The notes below the pieces were generated by a model that saw nothing but the letters and a program-made list of their open reading frames with translations, did not search any database and was not told where the DNA came from. A stretch of DNA of 64,000 bases from Protea cynaroides (Eukaryota > Streptophyta > Magnoliopsida > Proteales > Proteaceae): the NCBI GenBank assembly GCA_028583415.1, contig CM053266.1, positions 31,320,271 to 31,384,270 on the forward strand, read 5' to 3'. Of the stretch, positions 46,790-57,889 are shown in pieces (the first letter of the stretch is position 1; each line of letters starts with the position of its first letter). The translations under genes were made by a program, and so were the position numbers.

Positions 46790-47804
46790 ATTCTCTTTTC
46801 CCATCTTCAATCTTTCCCAAAATCTCTTGAATCATAAATCCTTTCCGTCTCAAAAAGGTTAACAAGTAGTATATTGATGCAACCTAATATCCAATAGTTG
46901 GATTCACACTCTACATAGGCCCAAGATAGGTGTTGTGATACTTTAGAGGACTGATTCAGGACCAATCAATTCAACTTAAACCCGAATCATAGTCAATTAA
47001 GGTTAACTCAATCCGCCCAACCTAATCAAAGTCGACCAAGATAAAGTTGGGTTAGATTAAACCCTGCCAAGATAGGTTTAGGGTTACAGAGTTACTGACC
47101 TAACGAAATTCAACTGAATTAGAATTGGATCCATCCTCTCCTCCCCTCCCATAGGTTTGGGAGGAGAGGCGACAACCTCTTTAGATGATTGACACTAAGA
47201 TTCGGATTCATCCAAACCATTTATCCATACCAACAAGTTGAACTGACAAAAAAATGTCAACTTTGATGGAAGGCTTAGATTCCCCCAAATCCCAAGTATC
47301 GGCCATCTAACGGAACCTCCGCCTCTCCTCCCGAACCTCTGGGAGGAAAGTATTTGAATACATTAGAATTATCTTTAAAACTAGGATTAGGATTTAAAAA
47401 AAACCCAACCTAACCCTATCCTGATGCAACCCTACATGGATCAAGTGAATCGACCAATAAACTTAGATACCTTGAACCATACACCAAACCCAAATACCCG
47501 ATACGTATTCATATTGTGATCATTAAGGCTAAGGGACATCGATAAAGTTTCATGTAAAATAAAAGAGGGGAAAAAAAAAAAAAAAAAACCAAATTCCTCT
47601 AAATCACAGAGTTCATGACTTAAAGACAGAAGTGGGACACCACCGACTACTACAAGACAAGAGTACAACTGAAAAAAACCCAAATAAAAACAATAAAAGA
47701 CGATCCCTATAGTCTATAGTCTATACAAGGGCAGAGCAGAAGCTCCCGTGGAAGAAGACACAGCTTTGCTTCCATCACGATCTTCACCCAACTCCTAATT
47801 ACTC
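46790..47804. other. Intergenic DNA and probable vicilin 3' region
   Basis: No gene seen. Decayed repeat words (AACCTAACC / GGTTAGG) occur. The minus-strand 3' untranslated region of the vicilin-like gene probably lies in about 47600-47804. Confidence 0.4.
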
Positions 47805-49789
47805 TTAACTCTCCTTATCCAGCTTCTTCTTCTTCTTCTTCTCCTCCTCCTCTCCTTCCTCCTCTTCCTCTGGTGATTCCTCCTCTGGTGGTTCCGCCGG
47901 AACAGTTGGAAGAATAACAGATTCATACTGTGCATCTACCAACTTCTCGAACCTCTCTAAGCTCATACCGAATGCAGTAGCCACCTCAGGACCCTTCATT
48001 GTCTGCAGAATTGAGTTCGCACCCACCAGGAACAGAGGCCTGTTCTTCCGTGCCGAGGTAGTAAACCCGAAGAACTCCATTGGTGCTCCTCGAGAAGCTA
48101 TTTGGCAGAAGGGAAAGTACCTCGGCACCACAAACACGTCCCCTTCCCTTACCTCTGTGTTCATGGCCGAGCTACCGTTCGGGTACACCACCTGCACTGT
48201 CCCTCCTCCACTCAGCACGATTCCGTATTCTGTTGCTCTTGGATTCACATGTGGCGCCATCATCGATCCCTGAAATCAATTCAATTTTTAATAGAATATG
48301 TCAGTCAGAATGAATAGAAGCAAGTTCAGAGTAACCCAGTCGAGCAACTGTTTGATGAAATACCGCAGTGAGATTGACAAGATACACGCCAATCTTGGAG
48401 TGTTTCAGAGGTGGGTAATCATGCTTGTCCACTGCTAGACTCCATCCATAGCTGTTCCGGAAATCAGGCTCTGTGTCATAAAGATTGTAGGGGTCGGGTG
48501 AGTCTCGTGATCGTCGGGTGCTTTCCCTTTCCCTTTCCCTTTCCCTTTTACTTTCCTTGTTCTGCTGCTTTCTCATCACAGACTCCATGAGTTTCCTCCA
48601 TGTCCATGTTCCCTGTTCTTCTTCTTGTTTTTCTTGTTTTTCTTGTACTAGCTCTTCTTCGCCGTCGTCTTCTTCATCTTCTTCTTCTTCCCTACCCATT
48701 AGCCCATCTAACCTCTCTCGTTGCTTCAATTGCATGAAGGATGCCCATTTGCCTGGCTGGTGCGCATCTGGTACATAAATTATGGGTCCTTCATCCTGTC
48801 TCGTCAGGATATCGTCTAATTCCCTTGAAGTAACCTGCAAAAAATGAAAACCATCAGCTTAGTGCTTCCTGTGTTGTAAGGAATTGACAACACAAAAGCA
48901 AAACGATTGAACACCCAATGTCATGGGAAGCTTACGTTGAAAGCAGTTCTGAGGATCCTACGGTCAAACCCAGCGAACACAGGTGTGGGATACGTTCCTC
49001 CAGCGATCAAGAACTTCTGCAAAGAGTGAGGATATGAGAAAAAAAAGACTTGAATTGGGTTTCCAAGAATATATTTTTGATGGTCAGACATGGCTGTTCA
49101 TCTTTGTTGGAGATTTAGTGAGAGAGGGGAGACTAGAGTGAGACGACAGAACCTTCAAGGGACCTGGTCCAATGCTCTCTGATTTATCAATGCTGCAAAT
49201 AATCTGGAGTCTCTGGCCCTCACCAGTGTTCAACATGTAGAAAGGTGAACCAGCAGGGATTCTATACACATCTCCCATATTCAATTGCTTCTCCACCAGG
49301 CCATCTTTGTAGATCCACCCGATCTTCACCTCCCCTGCACCAAACCCAATTTGACAGAAATTAAAATTTTTTTTGTTAATGAAGCCATGGATCAACACAG
49401 AGTCCAAGAGAGAAGTGGGTACCCCTGCGAACAAAGAGGATCAAGCTGGAATCAAGGTACTGAGGAATAAAAAGGGTTTTTGGTTCCATATTGATGAAAC
49501 CAATGTGCATTGGGATCTCCATGTTCTTTTCTCTGAAGCCTCTCACAACTTTCATCTCCCCTGCTTCTGTCTTTACAATCTTTTTCTTGTGCTGCAATAA
49601 GAACTTATCCTCTGAATACCCTCTCTCTCCTCTCCCTCCTCTCCCTCCATGGCCTCTTTCTTCTTCTTCTTCTTCTCCTTCTTCTTCTTCTTCTTCTTCT
49701 CCATCATATCCCATTGTCATGGGAACTGACAAGAAGAACATCACAAGCAGCAACAGTAACAGAGTAGCTCTGGGTTTGATTCTAGCCAT
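47805..49789 (-). CDS. Vicilin-like seed storage protein (two cupin domains)
   Basis: A secreted 7S-type storage globulin resembling the Arabidopsis At2g18540 group. Five exons: 49423-49789, 49153-49334, 48936-49016, 48364-48834 and 47805-48269. All borders are GT..AG and the frame is intact; the product is 521 residues. A signal peptide covers about residues 1-27 (LLLLLLVMFFLSVP core). A Glu/Gly/Arg-rich stretch follows (about 30-58), then cupin 1 with LFIPQYLDSSLILFVRRG and GDVYRIPAGSPFYMLNTGEG. A charged linker comes next (REEEEDEED near 258 and RERERERE near 308, the latter coded by a TTTCCC microsatellite). Cupin 2 follows, with YGWSLAVD, SMMAPHVNPRATEYGIVLSG and GDVFVVPRYFPFCQIAS, then an acidic and lysine-rich tail. 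It likely acts in protein bodies of seeds. Seed-type motifs lie upstream. Confidence 0.93.
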
Positions 49790-49928
49790 AATCTTCTGTC
49801 TTTCTCCCTCTCTTTGCTATTTGATTCTATAACCAAAATCAAGCGCAGCTGGTACGATTGTGTTGAGAGTCTAAGACGATTGTGAGAGCAGGAGATTATG
49901 AAGAAGAAGCTTGGGGCAAGTGGTAGTA

Positions 49929-50171
49929 ACACGTGACATTCATGCAGGGTGATTAGGGTTGCTGGCTTATTTTTCTGTTGCCACCATTGATGAGATTTTC
50001 TTATCATCTGTTAGGCAGCAGACACAGTCTAAATTCAGAGAATATTGAACTCTTCTGTGACGCGGTGGGTTTCGGAATTCGTCTCCTGCAGTAACAGGGT
50101 TTTCTGTCACGTGGATAGGTGACGTGATAGATCTTAACCGTTCATTTTGATTCATCCTCTCTTCCCACGTG
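49929..50171 (-). promoter_or_regulatory. G-box/ABRE and RY motifs upstream of the vicilin-like gene
   Basis: CACGTG occurs at 49930-49935, 50108-50113 and 50166-50171, and the RY core CATGCA at 49941-49946. ABRE/G-box and RY elements are the usual sites for bZIP and ABI3/FUS3 factors in seed storage promoters. The nearest pair is about 140-155 bp before the ATG at 49789. A TTATAGAAT word on the minus strand at about 49827-49835 may be the TATA element. Confidence 0.55.
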
Positions 50172-50330
50172 GTATATTTTTTTTGTACTTGGTTGTTGGA
50201 CCACTTTAAGCCTGAGCCCAGCCCAAGCTTAACTTTGAGAAAAATTTTGGGCCTGGGCTCAAATACAACAAGATATAATCCTCATATGGTCTATTTCAAA
50301 TTCCTCATTTGTTTATGGGGAGTAACTAGT

Positions 50331-50720
50331 AAGGGTGTCAATTTGGGGACGAACCGGTAGACCGGACCAACCTGGTCTGAATTAACCTAAAACAATCTAG
50401 ATCGAACTATCACCTGACGTGTTTCAGGTTGAGGTATGGCATATCCTACCGGTCCCGGTCTGGTCTGTGCTACCCCGAAACCAGCCAAAAAAATTTGACC
50501 AATGAGCTTGAACCCAATGATAATCCTGACCGATCTGGTCTAAATTAATCCAAAACCAATTTGGATCAAATTGTTTCTGGACATGTTTTGGGTTAAGGTA
50601 CAGCATATCCTACTGGTCTCGGTCCAGTCCTGGCTAGCCCGATACCAGCTAGAAAAATCTGACCGATGAGCTTGAACCCAATGATTGGCCCGGACCAGAC
50701 TGATTTAGACCGGATATTAA
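50331..50720. mobile_element. hAT-like element, truncated, with internal 162-bp tandem repeat
   Basis: Begins TAAGGGTGTCAATTTGG, the family terminus also seen at 62343. Two adjacent units of about 162 bp follow (starting CTGGTCTGAATTAACC at 50372 and CTGGTCTAAATTAATCC at 50534). Each contains GAGCTTGAACCCAATGAT. No right terminus was found. Confidence 0.5.
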
Positions 50721-50807
50721 ACCCTTTTTCACTGCTTCAGCCTTCTGGATGGGTTTAGACGGGATATTAAACCCTTTTTCACTGCTTCAGCCTTCTGGAT
50801 GGGTTTA
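50712..50807. repeat. 50-bp tandem duplication
   Basis: The 46-bp block starting GGATATTAAACCCTTTTTC at 50712-50757 recurs exactly at 50762-50807. Confidence 0.9.
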
Positions 50808-50829
50808 ATGGTCGAGATGTGTGCATCGA

Positions 50830-51600
50830 AGGCCTCGAATTTGTCATGCAAACCTCAAATACATCATCTCAATTATCTCCGATATCGACATCTTCACAAC
50901 TGCTACATAAGCCTTGCAAGTGTCGGATCCTTGGTTATGTACACGTCAGCTCGACACATATTCACAAAAGAAAGGTATCCCTCATTTGACACGTGGAAAG
51001 CAGAAGTCCACCAACGGTCATATCGGCCTGAAGTTGAATGTGCAGACATTTGCATTTAATGCCCTCCATGCGCATTAAATGAGAACGTGGTTGCCTGCCG
51101 ACTAATTTTGATTGGTCAGGAAATATCACAATCATGTGGATTAATATAAACTCTTGAGAATTAAAGAAGACACTAGAAACCGTGGTTTGTATATGCCACG
51201 TCACACAACCACCAACCTCCATGCATATGTCAGCCAACCCTGTGGAATGCTTTACAAAGAACACGTGTACAGCTGCATGCAAAACACTCTTCCTATAAAT
51301 ACAGAGAACCTGAATAACCAAGGGTAAGCCCAACTCAACCGAGTTCTATAGAATATACATTCTTCTCATTCCATCTTCGTTCTATTCCCTCTCAGACTCT
51401 AGCAGAGATTACTGTCAAAATCACTTCTTGACAAAACGGGCAGCCACAATCGTGACTGTTTCATATTGCTTGTCTTCATTGAGCTAACTTAAGCATCAAA
51501 CTGGTTGAAGGGTTATTTAACCCAACCATCACGGTGTGTTCATCTCTCCTTGTGCAGGCCTTTTTCCAACGAGCTTCCAACGAGCTAAGGATGCTTCATG
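50830..51600 (+). mobile_element. LTR-like promoter remnant
   Basis: The sequence has an LTR U3/R look: GACACGTGGAAAG, a CATTTAATGC / GCATTAAATG pair near 51050-51080, then CCTATAAATACAGAG (51293-51307) followed by a CT-rich leader with CTCAGACTCTAGC. No ends, target duplication or coding region could be fixed, so family and boundaries are uncertain. Confidence 0.35.
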
Positions 51601-53000
51601 TTCAGTGCAACAACAAATACAATAGTGGGAAATCATCAGAATCAAGAAAGTTTTTCTTCTTTATCCACATCTTTTGTGTTTAAATCAAGGAATTCGTAAC
51701 AGTTCATACAAGAGATATTTCCATCAAACTTCTTGAAAATGTATTCGAGCTCTTCCATCTATTTCCTCCTCATCTTCTTGTGAGCGAGAAAAGTTTTTTT
51801 CCCTGATTTGGGTTTGAATAACAGTAGAGATTTGGAATGGACTGAATTGTATTGGGTCAGTTGCCATTTTGATTTCGTAGTCCAAAATCCTTATCAACCC
51901 GAAATCAGACTGAACCAATAAGAGGGAGCTAGGAAAAAAAAAAAAAACTGAACCACCATTACATACCCTTCCAAGAAGAAACTAGCTAGATTTACTTAAG
52001 TCAAAAGAATGGGAAAAAAAAATGGGGGAGTGTTTGTGAGTTCAACTTCAACCATATATAAATTGCATATAATCCTTATACATGGGTCTCAAGCTACCAA
52101 TATGAGATTTAGAAGAAAAAAAAAATTTCTTGAGGTACTATGTGGACGTATCTTGTGAGGCCCAAAGACTATGTCTTGACAATAATTTTAATTACTTTTT
52201 TTTTCCTGTAAGATTTTTAATTACTTGATTATAGTTGATTTTGGACCAATATGACTTCTCCATGTGTCCATATAATATTTGCAAAATTGTTTGAAATAGT
52301 CAAATATATTTAAAAATCAGAAGAGTGTTCTCAACGGTGGTGGGGTGAAGAGCCCACTGATGAGGACACATGGCAGTTCGTAAATACCGGTAAGGAGGAG
52401 AGAGGATGTCAAGAAGAGAAGAATGTGAGAGAGAGAGAGAGAGAGATGGGTTTTAGTATAGCTTCCATGCATGGTCCTTCATGTAACATTTTATCTTAAA
52501 ACCAATGACCCCTAAAAGAACAAGTGAAATTAGCTATAAATAGTAGTCATATGTTGAGATAGATAATCATATCTGAATTATTATTATTTTTTTTTTTTGG
52601 TAGAAATCATCATATCTGAATTATGACTAGTCAAAATAACTCTCCATGCATCTATCCAACAGCTAGAATGACCAAATATTGCCACAAAACAAGCTATATA
52701 AACATATTCTAAAAATAAAAATAAAATACACATAATTATTTGAAGAAAAAAAAAATTTTGGTAAAAAAAAAAAATTCTGTAGATTGCACACGTTAGACCT
52801 GTTACATTTTCAATCCCTCTAGTTAGGAGGGGGAAAAGAGGGGGTGGATTCGGGTTTTAGTAGGTGCTGCTATGTACAAGATTACAAATAGGTGAAGAAA
52901 TGAATTTTGAGTCAAAATTTTAATACATTATTAGGTGACATGGGAAAAATATAACTTGGGTCCTAATCAAATTTATCATATTTTAAAATTATATGGGAAG
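51601..53000. other. Intergenic AT-rich DNA, no gene seen
   Basis: Contains a (GA)n run at 52429-52445 and several A- or T-runs. The open frame 51724-51918 (-) has no recognisable domain. Confidence 0.4.
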
Positions 53001-53137
53001 ATTGTAATATTGCAATCTGGTGGTCTTGGATTTGAAGAACGGAAAGAGCCTCTCTGTGTTACAATGGTAAGGCTGCATATATTTTGCTCCTCCTAGACTC
53101 TGCAGTAGCGGGAGCCTCGTGTACTGAGACGCCTTTA
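53000..53137 (+). mobile_element. Au SINE, 5'-truncated
   Basis: Contains GGTGGTCTTGGATTTGAA at the box-B position, GGAAAGAGCCTCTCTG, GGTAAGGCTGCATA, and GCGGGAGCCTCGTGTACTG, in the order of the Au family, ending before a short T-rich tail. It is more diverged than the copy at 16651. Confidence 0.7.
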
Positions 53138-53650
53138 TACATGCTATTCTAGTAAGAACAATGGAAACATAATCACTGACTTGTAAATAAGGGGACATTA
53201 TAATGAATGAAGAAATAACGTGTTACTTCATTTTTTTCAAATCTTATTCTAACATGGCTGTGTTGAAAACCAACCCAAAATTAAGTCCTTACATGGACAA
53301 TATTTTTTGAAAATGTAAAAATCAACTTCAATGCTACATGGTTGAAGCAGGAATGTGGGATAACTGTCTCAATTACCCATATAAGTATTTCAGACCAAAG
53401 AAGATAGGTATAAATTTGGTCTACGTGTTGAGAATTGAGATGCTGCAAAACTTGCAACTAGATTTATAAACGGATTAAATTCGAATCAAATACACTACTA
53501 TCTGAATTTGAACCCGTTTACCAATTACCCTATCTAAATCCTATCTGAAATCGGTTGGATGTATAAAAAAGAAAATTCAAATTCAAGTTTAAAATTCAAT
53601 TCAAATCCGTAAAATATACACTATAATATTTTTGAAATGTATATACAATA

Positions 53651-54925
53651 GAAAAAAATTCATCTACACCCCATCAAAGATCCTTAACATCATCTACACC
53701 CACAAGAATGCCGAAACATCACCTAGGTCCACTAACTTTGGCTGTGGTAATCAAAGAAGTTCACTCCGTCAGTTGATTCCCGTTAGATGCTGACGTCAGG
53801 TGGATTGAAATTTTTCACGGACAAGAATACCCTTTTTGTAGGTTGAAAATACCAATATACCCTTCTGACAATTGTTTCGAAACCTCCTCTATTTGGAACT
53901 GTTTCACTTCGAAACAGTAAGTGAAACAGTAGAACTTGAGACTTAACATTTTCCTTCTTGACGAGGACGACAAGGACGAAACCCTACCTCTACTCGACGA
54001 GGACGAAGACTACGAAGTTTAGAGTTTTCTTCTTTGCCGTCAACGGTGCCTTCATCTTCCCCGACCACGGTTATTACTGCAACAAAGGTAGGTAAATGTT
54101 TATCAATATTGAGAAGTTTGTTTGGTCTGGACAAAATTTCGTGCAAACAAGGTAGCAGGAAAATTTTTGCTTTTCGATTTCATGTGCATGGATATGGAAT
54201 TCTACCCTAATTAAAAGGATATTATAGATAATACTAAAACTTAAGAGGGGATTTGTGAAGCCGTAGGAAAAATAACAGCAGATTGCTTCATCGCAGGTTA
54301 AAAATCTTGGACGATTATCTAGTAGTTTGATGAACAATTTGTTTTCACCGGGAAAAGAAAAGAAAAAGATGATTTGCATAATGATGAAGACGTCACTTCC
54401 ATTCAATTTGCATTTTTAAAAGAAAATCAACTATTTAAAGCTTTTCTGATTCTCCAATGGAAAGAGGGAAAATAAAATCCGTAGAAACCCAATAATGTCT
54501 TTAAGTTTTGCAGATCAATTTCTCTTCTTCTTAACTTACTTCTCCAAAAAAATTAGGATTGTTACTCTGCTTTCCTCTGTACTTTAATGGCGTCCATGTT
54601 TTACGTAGCATTTGGGTATTTTGTGGAAACTGTAAAAACCTCCCAGATTCATCCATTTTCGACCCAAATTAAGTTTCGGAGTCGCCAATGTCAGCCTCCC
54701 CTAAATCTAAACATGGCTTTATTGCAGCAGGGATAAGTAACATTTGAAGGCTAAATTCGTAAATGAACATAAATTTTTTTTAAAAATTTTTATTTGAGGG
54801 GTAAAATTGTATTTCAACTATTTTAGTGATTTCCGTCAGTTAAGTGGACCTAGGTGATGTTTCTGCATTCTTGTGAGTGTAGATGATGTTAAGAATCTTT
54901 GATGGGGTATAGATGAAATTTTTTC
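53651..54925. mobile_element. Mutator-like element with 9-bp target duplication
   Basis: The element is 1275 bp. Terminal inverted repeats of roughly 80 bp begin GAAAAAAATTCATCTACACC on the left and read GAAAAAATTTCATCTATACC from the right; the shared interior includes ATCACCTAGGTCCAC. A perfect 9-bp direct repeat, TATACAATA, flanks it (53642-53650 and 54926-54934). TIR length and duplication size fit Mutator-like elements. The interior has no transposase. It holds GC-richer, exon-like sequence (about 53940-54080) with a ttgcag/gt-like pattern on the minus strand, so it could be a gene-fragment carrier. Confidence 0.8.
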
Positions 54926-55409
54926 TATACAATAATAACCATAAAAAAACACAAAAATTACAATTTTATTCTATACTTTTCATAATTTATCATCTTACAA
55001 TTTACCAAAACATCAATCAAAGAGAAAGAAATACATCTTACAATTTGCATCCAAATCTAATTGTTCGGATTTGAATTCCCCTAAACAAATATAAATGCCA
55101 ATGGAATTCGAAATTTCAATTATGTACGTTGCTAGATGCAAAAATGATGAATGAAAAGGTATGGTTGACCCGTTCAATGAATGAGGTTAGTTTATGAGCA
55201 ACCAATCCCAAATCCAAGCTGTTGCCAACCCATTTGAGTTGTAGCCCTTACTTTGTGGCCCGTTTTTCACTATTGCTGATACAACATCGGATTTTTCGAG
55301 AGTATAACAAATGTTGTTTTAATTTGGTCCATGTTTTTCTGTCAAGAAATGAAATGAAAGGATTTTGGAATAAAAATATAGATAATTAATTATTATTTCA
55401 TCATTATTT

Positions 55410-55414
<5 letters not shown>

Positions 55415-55501
<87 letters not shown>
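55415..55501. repeat. (TA)n microsatellite, about 43 units
   Basis: A pure TA tract; open frames over it (Tyr-Ile repeats) are artefacts. Confidence 0.95.
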
Positions 55502-55503
<2 letters not shown>

Positions 55504-55920
55504 CATGTCAACCATAACTAACTTGAGGAAAAATAGAAAAACAACTTCATTAAACTTTAGTAAAATCATGAAAGTAATGTTAGGAAAGAAATTAAGAGCT
55601 GTCATTCTCATATTATATTTGGATGCCAAGGAAAAAAAGTGAAATTTCTTTTTTAAATATTAGAGAGAAATAAACACATAAAATAATCATTTATTCATCG
55701 TTATTTTTATTTATGTTTTTTTTCCTTTTATTGACATCTAATAAACTCAATGATTTTACCAATTTTATTTACAATTACAATAAAAAAAAATGGTTTGACG
55801 CTGTTAGGTCATCGAAATAATTGATCAGATTCTCTCATTACGGTCACCCAAAAAAAAAGACAAATGTGAGAGGAAGTGTTGGAAATAATCTCACATTCTT
55901 AAGATGGAAACCATTAATGC

Positions 55921-55921
<1 letters not shown>

Positions 55922-55966
<45 letters not shown>
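55922..55966. repeat. (AT)n microsatellite
   Basis: A pure AT tract of about 22 units. Confidence 0.95.
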
Positions 55967-55967
<1 letters not shown>

Positions 55968-55969
55968 CT

Positions 55970-57330
55970 TCCACTTACTGTTTTGACCTTTTAAATCGGA
56001 AATTTAACACTAGGGGCTTGGGAGGAGTTTTGGTGTCTCCATCAAGTATCAATTATGTTGAGAACAATCTCACATGGGAATCGAACATCCTTATATATCA
56101 AATGGATTTTTCTATCTAATAACTTAAGCATAAGCTTTTGGACAATTCAACATGATATTACTTTCCTTTTTTGGGAAAAATTCATGATAATACAACCATT
56201 GGACTTACTACATTGAGAATACACTTGTATATAGCCAGTCAGCCAAAAAAAATAATCGCATATGCATGTAATGCCACTTAAAAAAAAATGTGACCAAAAG
56301 GGTTGGAAATACCCAATATTGAAAAACTATAGGACTATTGATGCCAGCATATACTGGTTAGACCATTTCACAGTTGGTTTCGGTTGGATCTAATCAATCC
56401 CCTCCACTTTAAGATATAGGACCGTGATCATACCTTTTAACTAATCAATCTTAGTAGGTCGGAGATTGACCTACTTATATTCCATCAGTAAGTTACCAGT
56501 CTATAATCGGACTCATATCACACAAGATACAAGCACTGTAACTAGGCTCATACCAATCGGTCTATAATTAGATTTATACGAATTAGTTCAATTTTAAATG
56601 ATTAAATCATCAATTTCTAATTAAAAATAACAAACGCAACCGAAATTACTTAATTATAGATTTCTGTATCTTTTAATATTCAATTATTAGTTGATGTGAG
56701 ACTAAAGTTGTGGAGACAAGAAAAGAAATATATAAAAAGATAGAAGAAGAAAAAAATTAAAAGGACACGTTAGGAAAGAGAAAAAGAAAAGAAATTTATT
56801 AAGGCACCATGCATTTAACAGCAGATCAGTTATTCATTTAACAGCAGATCAGTTATTCTAACTGTTTTGGAAGTTCAGTATTTTTAATGGCGTGGAATGA
56901 AAACCAAAAATGGAACCTCCCAAAAAAATTCAATCTTATTTTTTGTAACTAGAACATAAGAAAATGTAATTATTGAAAGCATTAGACTTAATCAATTTTC
57001 TGTTACAAATTTTTTGGAGGAAAATTTTCAGTTACATTTTTTTGTTAAGATATTATGACAGAGTGGTTTCGTTGTGAATGATGGAAAATGGAGATGAAAC
57101 AAGAAGGATAAATTAACTGGAGTTTTTTGGGGGCCGACTTGCCCTAACGGAAAGCCGGGCCCACTGGTAAACCAGCTGTTATTCTGCAATTTCTTGATCT
57201 GATCCTTGAAACTTCCATTGGTGAGATCTGTTATTTTTTTTCGTTGGCTTTTGGACGAGAAAGGAAGATAGGAAGTCACGTAGAAGAGAAGATAATTTTG
57301 TTCCTGAGATCTGGAGATAATCTTCATCAA
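55970..57330. other. Intergenic DNA and IQD upstream region
   Basis: No gene recognised from 55970 to about 57000. A 26-bp direct repeat (CATTTAACAGCAGATCAGTTATTC) lies at 56811-56834 and 56835-56858. The last few hundred bases before 57330 are probably the IQD promoter. Confidence 0.4.
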
Positions 57331-57889
57331 TAGGTATTTTTGTTATCTCTTGGCGTTCGACAAAGTAGAAGCTTCGTTTTTCTGTTTTTTGCGTCCTTTG
57401 ATATATGTTCTTGAATTAATGTTTTGAAGATTTCCTCTGTTTTTTCTTGATATTAATTCCTTCCTGGGTTTGTTCCTGTGCTTTGAGATCTTAGGGAAAT
57501 TGGGTATGGATTTTTAATTTTCTTGAGGATTATGCAGTTTCTGCATTTGGGTATTGCACCATTCGTTCTCTGTGTTTGGAAAATGATTTGATTCTCCCTT
57601 CCCCATTACCGCTTAAATATGATGGAGTGGTAATGGATTTCCAAAGTTGCGTTGGATTCGTTTTTGGGTTATAGTATTTGGTTTCAGATACCAAGATGTG
57701 TTTTTTGCCATTTAATTCTTTCTAAACATAACCTTTCTCTTACACTCCCTGCATTTCTCTGGATTATAAATGATATTTTGTTGTAATGGGGTTTCTCATA
57801 TGTACGAGAAAGGTGGTTCTTTTGATCTGATTTTGTACTCAGAATCCGTGGTTTTACTTATCAGATGATTTTTGCGGATTGATTAGGAG

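Noticed and set aside
55409..55642. Open frames with Tyr-Ile repeats
   Set aside because: Pure (TA)n microsatellite translation.
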